A stretch of DNA of 64,000 nucleotides from Lachnospiraceae bacterium XBD2001 (GTDB taxonomy: Bacteria; Bacillota; Clostridia; Lachnospirales; Lachnospiraceae): the NCBI GenBank assembly GCA_900116395.1, contig FPAN01000005.1, positions 124,001 through 188,000 of the forward strand, given 5' to 3'. The position numbers were made by a program, and so were the translations under genes. The notes beneath the pieces are model-generated. The model worked only from the letters and a program-made list of their open reading frames with translations. It was not told where the DNA came from and did not search any database. Every line of letters begins with the position of its first letter. Within the stretch, counting starts at the first letter, position 1. Of this stretch, positions 8,055-15,144 are shown piece by piece.

Positions 8055-8603
8055 ATGAAACATACTTGGTATCCCGATGACTATGTAGCATCGACCTACC
8101 AGATTGATTTTGCCAAGCTTGCGAAGGAAGGCTACCGCGGTGTCATCTTCGATGTGGACAACACCTTAGTAGAGCACAATGCTCCGGCAGATGAGCGCGC
8201 AATCGCTTTCTTTACCATGCTCCACGACAACGGATACAAGGCACTGCTTCTATCCAATAACGCAGAGCCACGTGTTCAGTCCTTCAAGGAAGCTTCCGGA
8301 GCCGACGCCTACATCTATAAGGCAGGTAAGCCTAGTCCGAAGTCTTACCAGAAGGCTATGGAGATTCTTGGTACCACGCCGGAGACCACACTCTTCGTGG
8401 GAGACCAGATTTTTACCGATATCTGGGGCGCCAACCTTGCCGGCATTCGTTCCATTATGGTTAAGCCGGTTCACAAGTGGAAGGAAGAAATCCAGATTAT
8501 TATTAAGCGTTTTGCGGAGGCGATTGTGTTGTTCTTCTATCATTTCCATGCCAAAAATGATAAGAACATCAAGCGCGTACCACTACTAGATAAGGAAACA
8601 TGA
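8055..8603 (+). CDS. YqeG-family HAD phosphatase (subfamily IIIA)
   Basis: A 182-residue haloacid-dehalogenase-fold hydrolase. Motif I is FDVDNTLV (about residue 32), motif II is LLSNN (about 73), the lysine is in AGKPSPKSY and the acidic motif is VGDQIFTDIWGAN. These are the features of the YqeG group of small-molecule or protein phosphatases, whose physiological substrate is not settled. ATG 8055 is preceded by GAGGT; an upstream GTG/ATG extension at 8001 adds a low-complexity, unlikely N-terminus. It is followed by rpiB on the same strand after a gap with an inverted repeat, and they probably share a transcript. Confidence 0.87.
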   Translation: MKHTWYPDDYVASTYQIDFAKLAKEGYRGVIFDVDNTLVEHNAPADERAIAFFTMLHDNGYKALLLSNNAEPRVQSFKEASGADAYIYKAGKPSPKSYQKAMEILGTTPETTLFVGDQIFTDIWGANLAGIRSIMVKPVHKWKEEIQIIIKRFAEAIVLFFYHFHAKNDKNIKRVPLLDKET

Positions 8604-8642
8604 GTATGTTAACGATTACGAAGTAAACGTGTTACATACTCA
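8601..8642 (+). repeat. Inverted repeat overlapping the yqeG stop codon
   Basis: TGAGTATGT (8601-8609) pairs perfectly with ACATACTCA (8634-8642). The loop is 24 bases and no T tract follows, so it is not a standard terminator. It may act as an mRNA stability hairpin or a protein site between yqeG and rpiB. Confidence 0.5.
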
Positions 8643-8696
8643 GTTATCCGACAACACGAAATTACTATAACTTACTTGTTACGAGGTGAACTAAAA

Positions 8697-9146
8697 ATGA
8701 AAATTGCAATTGGAAATGATCATGCAGCTGTTGATATGAAGATGGAGTTGATTCCATTTCTTGAGAGTCTCGGACATGAAGTGGTGAACTTCGGAACCGA
8801 CACCAAAGAATCCACTCCTTACCCACTCTATGGCGAGAAGGTTGGAGAATATGTAGCAAGCGGCCAGGCAGACTGTGGTGTCTTAATCTGCGGTACCGGC
8901 GTTGGAATCTCCCTTGCAGCCAACAAGGTTCCGGGCATCCGCGCTGCTGTATGTAGCGAACCTACCACCGCAAGATTAGTACGTGAACACAATCACGCCA
9001 ACATCATTGCCTTTGGCGAGCGCATCGTTGGTGTGGAGACCGCCAAGGACATCCTTCTTGCTTACCTGAATGCCACTCCATTGGATGGACGTCACGCAGA
9101 GCGCGTTCAGATGATTATGGATATTGAAGCAAAGCATATGAAATAA
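8697..9146 (+). CDS. rpiB: Ribose-5-phosphate isomerase B
   Basis: RpiB/LacAB-family sugar phosphate isomerase that interconverts ribulose 5-phosphate and ribose 5-phosphate in the pentose phosphate pathway. The 149 residues start MKIAIGNDHAAVDMK and contain the catalytic-loop CGTGVGIS (Cys near residue 66) and the phosphate-binding HNHAN/REHNHAN region. ATG 8697 has a GAGGTGA site. Length and motifs are ordinary. An allose-6-phosphate or galactose-6-phosphate isomerase role is possible in this family, but the pentose function is most likely. Confidence 0.92.
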   Translation: MKIAIGNDHAAVDMKMELIPFLESLGHEVVNFGTDTKESTPYPLYGEKVGEYVASGQADCGVLICGTGVGISLAANKVPGIRAAVCSEPTTARLVREHNHANIIAFGERIVGVETAKDILLAYLNATPLDGRHAERVQMIMDIEAKHMK

Positions 9147-9150
9147 AAAC

Positions 9151-9175
9151 AAGCCCGGGTTCTACCCGGGCTTTT
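9151..9175. terminator. Terminator between convergent rpiB and amt
   Basis: The hairpin GCCCGGG-TTCTA-CCCGGGC is followed by TTTT on the plus strand, and preceded by AAAAC for the minus strand. It lies between two converging genes. Confidence 0.88.
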
Positions 9176-9197
9176 CCAGTTTCTAATCTATTCTTAC

Positions 9198-10967
9198 CTA
9201 CTCTACATCCGCCAATGCTTCCACATCTTCCTCACCGGTGCGGACCTTAACAACCTTGTCTACTCCGTAGACGAAGATCTTACCATCACCGATGTGTCCG
9301 GTGTAGAGAGCTTTCTTGGCAGCTTCTACTACATCTTCTACCGGAATCTTGGAGACTACCACCTCAACCTTCACCTTCGGAAGTAAGGTTGCATCCATCT
9401 CAATACCACGGTAACGTTCGCCGGCACCCTTCTGGACACCACAGCCCATGACCTGTGTTACGGTCATACCGGTCACACCGAGATCGTTCAGCGCCTTCTT
9501 CAGATGTTCATAGCGGGCAAGCTTGGCAATGATAACCACCTTGTTCATAACAGCCTCCGGGAACTTCGGAGCGCTGACAACCTTCACTGCTGCATCCTTC
9601 AAGGTAGAGGATGCCTCATCGTACTCGTCTACACCCAGGTCAGTGTTCTCATTGACCTCCATCTCCATGCCGGTAACATCCATGATGGAGAATCCGGAAT
9701 ATGCACTTGCCAGACCATGCTCTGTAATATCCAATCCGGTTAACTCCTCTTCCTCAGATACGCGGAGACCGAAGATTGCCTTAATGACAGTAAAGGTGAT
9801 GAAGATTGTTACCACCGTCCATGCTGCAGTTGCAAGTAGACCGATACATTGAATACCAAGAAGCTTGAATCCGCCTCCATAGAATAGACCCAGCATTGGC
9901 TCCCCTGCTGCATCTGCCAAGCTATAGGTTGGTGCCGTATCGGTTGCAAACAGTCCTACTGCCAAGGTTCCCCAAATACCATTGACCATATGTACACCAA
10001 CGGCTCCAACCGGATCATCGATGTGAAGAACGTTATCTAACAACCATACACCAAATACAACCAGTAAACCTGCAACTGCACCGATAATAGATGCACCTGC
10101 TGCATCTGCCACATCACAAGGAGCAGTGATTGCTACAAGTCCTGCTAAGGATGCGTTTAAGCACATGGATACATCCGGTTTGCCATATTTGATCCAGGTA
10201 AAAATCATGCATACAACGGTTGCGACTGCCGGTGCAATGGTAGTGGTTACAAAAATTGCTCCCAACTGTTCTACCGTAGTTGCTGCTGCACCGTTGAATC
10301 CGTACCAGCCAAGCCAGAGGATGAATACACCAAGAGCACCAAGAGTTAAGTTATGTCCCGGGAATGCATTGACCTTGGTAATCTTGCCGGCTTTGTTCTT
10401 GGTGAACTTACCGATACGAGGGCCAACCATCACTGCACCAATCAGAGCGCAAATACCACCAACCATATGAATACAGTTGGAACCTGCGAAGTCATGGAAT
10501 CCCATCTGTGCCAGCCAGCCGCCGCCCCAGGTCCAGTGTGCTTCAATCGGATAGATAAATCCGGAGATGATTGCAGAATATACGCAGTAAGATAAGAACT
10601 TGGTACGCTCTGCCATGGCACCGGATACGATGGTGGCTGTGGTTGCGCAGAATACCAGGTTGAAGACGAAGTTGCTCCAATCAAATCCTGCGTAGTTCGT
10701 AAAGATATCAAAGTTCGGAAGTCCGATGAATCCTGCCAATGCATCTTCCCCAAGGAACAATCCAAAACCAATCAAGATGAACATCACGGTTCCGATACAA
10801 AAATCCATCAAGTTCTTCATCAGGATGTTGCCTGCATTTTTTGCTCTGGTAAATCCTGTCTCTACCATGGCAAATCCTGCCTGCATCCAAAATACCAGCG
10901 CTGCTCCGATTAGGAACCAGACGCCAAACACGTTGTCACTCACAAAGGTCATTACTTCTTCTGTCAT
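9198..10967 (-). CDS. amt: Ammonium transporter fused to a C-terminal PII domain
   Basis: A 589-residue inner-membrane ammonium channel with an attached signalling domain. Residues 1 to about 430 hold about eleven membrane segments of the Amt/Mep/Rh type, including the pore His in GSNCIHMVGG and in DDPVGAVGVHMVNG. Residues 460-575 are a complete PII (GlnB/GlnK) domain ending VYGVDKVVKVRTGEED. Its T-loop reads QKGAGERYRGIEMD: the Tyr51 that is uridylylated in E. coli PII is replaced, so control must be by nucleotide and 2-oxoglutarate binding alone. ATG 10967 has GAGGAGG. Last gene of asnB-glnA-amt; a hexaloop hairpin and terminator precede it. Confidence 0.95.
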   Translation of the reverse strand: MTEEVMTFVSDNVFGVWFLIGAALVFWMQAGFAMVETGFTRAKNAGNILMKNLMDFCIGTVMFILIGFGLFLGEDALAGFIGLPNFDIFTNYAGFDWSNFVFNLVFCATTATIVSGAMAERTKFLSYCVYSAIISGFIYPIEAHWTWGGGWLAQMGFHDFAGSNCIHMVGGICALIGAVMVGPRIGKFTKNKAGKITKVNAFPGHNLTLGALGVFILWLGWYGFNGAAATTVEQLGAIFVTTTIAPAVATVVCMIFTWIKYGKPDVSMCLNASLAGLVAITAPCDVADAAGASIIGAVAGLLVVFGVWLLDNVLHIDDPVGAVGVHMVNGIWGTLAVGLFATDTAPTYSLADAAGEPMLGLFYGGGFKLLGIQCIGLLATAAWTVVTIFITFTVIKAIFGLRVSEEEELTGLDITEHGLASAYSGFSIMDVTGMEMEVNENTDLGVDEYDEASSTLKDAAVKVVSAPKFPEAVMNKVVIIAKLARYEHLKKALNDLGVTGMTVTQVMGCGVQKGAGERYRGIEMDATLLPKVKVEVVVSKIPVEDVVEAAKKALYTGHIGDGKIFVYGVDKVVKVRTGEEDVEALADVE

Positions 10968-10997
10968 ACCTCGTTTCCTCCTCTTTCTTCTCTATAT

Positions 10998-11049
10998 AAA
11001 AAGGAGCGCCCGACACACAGTTTCTTGCTGTGCGCCGTTGCACTCCTTC
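10998..11049 (-). promoter_or_regulatory. Intercistronic hexaloop hairpin and terminator before amt
   Basis: On the minus strand GTGC-AACGGC-GCAC (11043-11030) forms a hairpin with a six-base loop. The same bases enter a longer stem, GGAGTGC pairing with GCGCTCC and CGGCGCACAG with CTGTGTGTCG, ending in five T residues near 10998. That stem is an intrinsic terminator between glnA and amt. This could set the ratio of amt to glnA and switch with the signal that acts at the asnB leader. Confidence 0.7.
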
Positions 11050-11064
11050 TTTTCAAATGATTAT

Positions 11065-13173
11065 TTATTTACGATCCGGCTGATAACGAACACTATAGAG
11101 AATCTCGCTATAGGTCGGATATGGCCAGATATCGCTTGGTACCAATGTTTCGACTTCGTCTACCACTTCCCTTAAGGCATCCATGTCTGCTAAGACTACA
11201 TCCCGATGATATACTGCCAGGTCGTATACCTCAGACATCTTCTCTTCCTTGGCAATATCGGAATCCAACTTCTCTAAGCGCTTCTTCATGGAGGCAACCA
11301 GATCAGACATGTTCTTAAGCATATCTTTTTCTGCCACAGCGCCCTTCGCGCCCAATGCCTGTTCCTTCTTAATCACCACATCTGCCAGGCGCTCCTCATA
11401 TGCGCAAGCAGCACTGATAATGTTGTTCTTCACCATGGAGCTAAGTGTCAGCGCCTCAATGTTAATGGTCTTATAGTAATTCTCCAGAAGAATCTCATAG
11501 CGGGCACGAACCTCGGTCTCGTTATATACTCCATGCTTCTCGAAGACTGCAATGCTCTTATCCTCAATGAAGGTCTCCAATGCATCCACGGTGGTACGAA
11601 GGTTCAGAAGGCCACGCTTCTTCGCTTCTTTTAACCATTCCTCACCGTATCCGTTGCCGTTGAAGACGATCCGCTTATGGGCAACAATCTCATCATGGAT
11701 GAGCTTGCTCAATGCCTTGTCGAAGTCCTTGGCCTTCTCCAACTTGTCTGCATACTCACAAAGTGCTTCTGCAACGATGGTATTTAAAATAATGTTCGGT
11801 CCGGAGATGGATGCACTGGATCCAAGGGAACGGAACTCGAACTTGTTGCCGGTAAATGCAAAAGGTGATGTACGGTTACGATCCGTGGTATCCTTCGGGA
11901 TATGCGGCAACACCGTTGCTCCGATGGACATTAATTTCTTTTTCTTATCATGATAGTCTCTGCCTGTCTCGATAGCCTCTAACACTGCTTCCAACTCATC
12001 GCCTAAGAACACGGACATGATAGCTGGCGGGGCCTCATTGGCTCCTAAGCGATGGTCATTGGCAGCACTGGCCACAGACATTCGTAACAGTCCCTGATAC
12101 TCATCTACCGCTTTGATCACGGCTACCAAGAACAGAAGGAACTGAGCATTCTGAGATGGCGTAGCGCCCGGTTCCAACAGGTTGATGCCGGTATCGGTAG
12201 AGATGGACCAGTTATTATGTTTACCGGAGCCGTTGACGCCTGCAAAAGGCTTCTCGTGCAGCAGGCATACCATATGGTGACGACCTGCTACCGTCTTCAT
12301 AAGCTCCATGGTCAGCTGATTGTGATCGGTGGCAATGTTGGTGGTAGAGTATACCGGAGCCAACTCGTGCTGTGCCGGTGCCACCTCGTTATGCTCGGTT
12401 TTTGCTAAAATACCCAGCTTCCATAATTCCTCATCCAACTCCTTCATGAAGGCTTTGACACGAGGCTTAATCATTCCGAAATAGTGATCATCCATTTCCT
12501 GTCCCTTGGATGGCTTCGCACCAAAGAGGGTACGTCCGGTATAGATCAAGTCCGGACGACGCTTGTAGACGTCACAGTCAATCAGGAAGTATTCCTGCTC
12601 CGGTCCTACCGTTGTAATAATGTGCTTGGCGGTATTGTCTCCGAACAGACGAAGAATACGAAGGGCCTGCTTATCCAATGCCTGCATGGAACGAAGCAAC
12701 GGGGTCTTTTTATCCAGTGCTTCTCCGGTGTAGGAGCAGAATGCAGTTGGGATGCACAAGGTATCATCCTTAATAAATGCATAACTGGTTGGGTCCCATG
12801 CGGTATATCCTCTTGCCTCGAAGGTGGCACGAAGGCCTCCGGATGGAAAAGAGGATGCGTCCGGCTCGCCCTTCACCAGTTCCTTGCCGCTAAACTCCAT
12901 CATGACCTTACCGCCCGGTTCCGGGCTAATAAATCCGTCATGCTTCTCTGCGGTAATTCCGGTCATTGGCTGGAACCAATGGGTAAAATGTGTTGCTCCA
13001 TGCTCAATTGCCCAACCCTTCATAGCCTCTGCTACTACATTGGCAGTTTCCAGTTCTAGGGTTGCGCCCTCATCAATGGTACGGCGCAATGCTTTGTAAG
13101 CATCCTTTGGCAGGCGTGCCTTCATTGCTTCATCGTTAAAAACCATGCTTCCGAAAATTTTTGGTACGTCCAT
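11065..13173 (-). CDS. glnN: Type III glutamine synthetase
   Basis: Large (about 702-residue) GSIII enzyme that makes glutamine from glutamate, ammonium and ATP. The N-terminus MDVPKIFGSMVFNDEAMK is typical for GSIII. The glutamate-binding flap sits in VNGSGKHNNWS (about residue 315), and the ATP/metal residues in TVGPEQEYFL and EVAPAQHELAPV; a helical C-terminal domain follows. ATG at 13173 is preferred because GAGAGG lies eight bases upstream; an ATG two codons earlier, at 13179, has the site too close. It lies 18 bases after asnB and shares its promoter. Type III enzymes are not adenylylated, so control is probably transcriptional. Confidence 0.96.
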   Translation of the reverse strand: MDVPKIFGSMVFNDEAMKARLPKDAYKALRRTIDEGATLELETANVVAEAMKGWAIEHGATHFTHWFQPMTGITAEKHDGFISPEPGGKVMMEFSGKELVKGEPDASSFPSGGLRATFEARGYTAWDPTSYAFIKDDTLCIPTAFCSYTGEALDKKTPLLRSMQALDKQALRILRLFGDNTAKHIITTVGPEQEYFLIDCDVYKRRPDLIYTGRTLFGAKPSKGQEMDDHYFGMIKPRVKAFMKELDEELWKLGILAKTEHNEVAPAQHELAPVYSTTNIATDHNQLTMELMKTVAGRHHMVCLLHEKPFAGVNGSGKHNNWSISTDTGINLLEPGATPSQNAQFLLFLVAVIKAVDEYQGLLRMSVASAANDHRLGANEAPPAIMSVFLGDELEAVLEAIETGRDYHDKKKKLMSIGATVLPHIPKDTTDRNRTSPFAFTGNKFEFRSLGSSASISGPNIILNTIVAEALCEYADKLEKAKDFDKALSKLIHDEIVAHKRIVFNGNGYGEEWLKEAKKRGLLNLRTTVDALETFIEDKSIAVFEKHGVYNETEVRARYEILLENYYKTINIEALTLSSMVKNNIISAACAYEERLADVVIKKEQALGAKGAVAEKDMLKNMSDLVASMKKRLEKLDSDIAKEEKMSEVYDLAVYHRDVVLADMDALREVVDEVETLVPSDIWPYPTYSEILYSVRYQPDRK

Positions 13174-13191
13174 TTTCATTTCCTCTCTTTC

Positions 13192-14775
13192 TTAACATCC
13201 GCTCTGTCCGTAGTTCTTTAGGACTCTTGCAGATGGATCGTTGACGTTGCAGTTCTCCCAGTTCTTATTTGGCATCCAGTAATCCACAATCATGGCTGCC
13301 TGGCCGGGATAATATTTTTCAAAGAGCTCCCGATAGAGAAGGGACTCCTTGGTAAACGGTGGTCGATAGGTATACGCGTCGGCCCGCTGTCGGAAGACCT
13401 CATCCGTATAGTAGGACTCTGCAAATTCCTTGATGTAGTCCACCATGGAATGTCCCACCGCATCAGAGAAAGCTGCTTTCTCTCGGAAGAGAATGTCATT
13501 CGGCAAATAATCCAGGCCTTCAAAGGCATGTCGCAGCAGGTATTTGCCCTTGTTGTAGACATTCATTTTTTTCTCCGGTGGAATCCGCATCACATAATCC
13601 ACGAAATCCAAATCCCCAAACGGCACCCGGGCCTCCAAAGAATGTACCGATATACAGCGGTCTGCCCGGAGCACATCGTACATATACAATTCCCGCAATC
13701 GCTTCTCGGCTTCCTGCTGGAACTCCTCCGCATTCGGTGCAAAGTCCGTGTACTTATAACCGAAGATCTCATCCGATATCTCTCCGGTGAGCAACACGCG
13801 AACGTCCGTCTGCTCATGAATGGCCTTGCATACCAGATACATTCCGATACTGGCTCGGATTGTGGTGATATCATAAGTTCCAAGGCTTGCGACTACCTCT
13901 TCCAACGCGTCCAAGACAATCTGTCGGTTGATGATGACCTCGTGGTGTTTGCTTCCGATATAGTCCGCCACCTCTTTGGCATATTTCAAATCAATGGCAT
14001 CCTCACTCATACCGATGGCAAAGGTCTCAATGGGTTTATTCAAATACTTGGTTGCAATGGCACAAACCAAGGAACTATCCAATCCGCCACTTAAGAGGAA
14101 TCCTACCGGAGCATCTGCATCCAAGCGCTTCTCTACGCCGGCGATTAACTTCTGTCGGATATTTTTGCAAGCCTCTTCCAGGTCATCCTCCACGTAGGGT
14201 TTACGCTCGGCCAAATTCCTATAGCAATAGAACTGTCCCTCCAGATAATAATGTCCCGGCGGGAAAGGTTTTACTTCCTCTACCAGTCCCACCAGGTTCT
14301 TGGCTTCGCTGGCGAAACAAATATTGCCGGCAGCATCGGTTCCATAAAACAATGGACGAATTCCAATAGGATCTCTTGCTGCTATCAAAGTCTTCTTGCG
14401 GCTGTCGTAAATGACCATGGCAAATTCCGCATCCAGCTTCTCAAACATATCCAAGCCGAAGCTTTCATACATTGGAAGAATGATCTCGCAGTCACTGTCA
14501 CTTCGGAAGGTATAGCCTTCTTTTTCCAGCTGCTTTTTCACTTCCCGGAAGCCATAGAGCTCTCCGTTACAAATCACCGCATTCCCATGGAGGTGAAATG
14601 GTTGCATACCTTCGTCCGTCAGGCCCATAATCGCCAACCGTTCAAATCCGAAGTAGTAATCCCCCTCTTCCTTCACCCGCAGATCATCCGGCCCCCGGGT
14701 AATTGTTTTTGCAAAAGCAGTCAAAAAATCCTTTTTGCTTCCCATGTGTTTTTCCATCGCCATTATGGAGCACAT
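13192..14775 (-). CDS. asnB: Asparagine synthase (glutamine-hydrolysing)
   Basis: Transfers the amide of glutamine to aspartate with ATP. I start at ATG 14775 so that Cys2 (MCSIMAM) becomes the N-terminal nucleophile of the class II glutaminase; the longer frame to 14802 would bury it. The glutaminase half has RGPDD and VICNGELYGF; the synthetase half begins near residue 225 with the PP-loop LLSGGLDSSLV. The 527 residues fit AsnB. GAGGAAAAAG precedes the start. First gene of asnB-glnA-amt, reading away from gltB, with a leader of about 160 bases holding two attenuator-like units. Other glutaminase-type amidotransferases are unlikely. Confidence 0.94.
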   Translation of the reverse strand: MCSIMAMEKHMGSKKDFLTAFAKTITRGPDDLRVKEEGDYYFGFERLAIMGLTDEGMQPFHLHGNAVICNGELYGFREVKKQLEKEGYTFRSDSDCEIILPMYESFGLDMFEKLDAEFAMVIYDSRKKTLIAARDPIGIRPLFYGTDAAGNICFASEAKNLVGLVEEVKPFPPGHYYLEGQFYCYRNLAERKPYVEDDLEEACKNIRQKLIAGVEKRLDADAPVGFLLSGGLDSSLVCAIATKYLNKPIETFAIGMSEDAIDLKYAKEVADYIGSKHHEVIINRQIVLDALEEVVASLGTYDITTIRASIGMYLVCKAIHEQTDVRVLLTGEISDEIFGYKYTDFAPNAEEFQQEAEKRLRELYMYDVLRADRCISVHSLEARVPFGDLDFVDYVMRIPPEKKMNVYNKGKYLLRHAFEGLDYLPNDILFREKAAFSDAVGHSMVDYIKEFAESYYTDEVFRQRADAYTYRPPFTKESLLYRELFEKYYPGQAAMIVDYWMPNKNWENCNVNDPSARVLKNYGQSGC

Positions 14776-14806
14776 TTCTTTTTCCTCTTTTCCTGTTGTC
14801 ATATAG

Positions 14807-14935
14807 AAAAGGCGTCACAGAATCCGTGAAATTCCGTGGCGCCTTTGCCTATTTGTGTGAATCTTTTCTTCTCTTTAAACGTAAAAACGCCGCAAGAATC
14901 AATGTTCCTGCGGCGCCGTTGCCTCGTTTAAATTG
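14807..14935 (-). promoter_or_regulatory. asnB leader with two tandem hexaloop/terminator units
   Basis: Unit 1: GGC-AACGGC-GCC (14923-14912) begins about 12 bases from the predicted start of transcription. Its 3' arm is also the base of a terminator, GCCGCAGGAA pairing with TTCTTGCGGC, followed by GTTTTT (14914-14883). Unit 2: GGC-AAAGGC-GCC (14849-14838), overlapping a second terminator (14846-14807), AAGGCGCCACGGAAT pairing with ATTCTGTGACGCCTT. Unit 2 ends 31 bases before asnB. Two conditional stops in series would give tight control. Confidence 0.7.
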
Positions 14936-14940
14936 GTTTC

Positions 14941-14969
14941 ATGATACGCAATTCGTTTTTTCTTGTCAA
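14941..14969 (-). promoter_or_regulatory. Promoter of asnB-glnA-amt
   Basis: TTGACA (14969-14964) and TATCAT (14946-14941) are 17 bases apart on the minus strand. Transcription should start near 14935, a dozen bases ahead of the first leader hairpin. Confidence 0.85.
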
Positions 14970-15016
14970 CAGCATTTTTAAAATTTTTTCAAAGTTGAGC
15001 AAAACTAAATTTATAG

Positions 15017-15045
15017 TTGACAGATTTTTCTCGTAAGATTATGAT
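15017..15045 (+). promoter_or_regulatory. Promoter of gltB-gltD
   Basis: TTGACA (15017-15022) and TATGAT (15040-15045) are separated by 17 bases. It is divergent from the asnB promoter with about 50 AT-rich bases between them. Confidence 0.87.
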
Positions 15046-15051
15046 TTGAAA

Positions 15052-15118
15052 AAATACACATATGAATCAACGGAGATTCCAACAAGTGGCCCTTGGCCCG
15101 GTTTGGAATCTCTTTTTT
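15052..15118 (+). promoter_or_regulatory. gltB leader: hexaloop hairpin overlapping a terminator
   Basis: GAATC-AACGGA-GATTC (15064-15079) is a five-pair stem with a six-base loop at the very 5' end of the mRNA. Its loop end and 3' arm form one side of a terminator, GAGATTCCAA (15073-15082) with TTGGAATCTC (15103-15112), plus six T residues. A GGCC-rich inner loop lies between. The ribosome site and ATG of gltB follow 26 bases later. Confidence 0.72.
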
Positions 15119-15144
15119 ATTATTACGAAAAGCAGGAGGACCAC

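Noticed and set aside
12484-13059. A 191-codon plus-strand frame inside glnA
   Set aside because: Shadow frame over the conserved GSIII catalytic region.
14776-15144. Cyanobacterial-type glutamine riboswitch upstream of asnB or gltB
   Set aside because: The leaders consist of a small hexaloop hairpin plus terminator and lack room for that fold.
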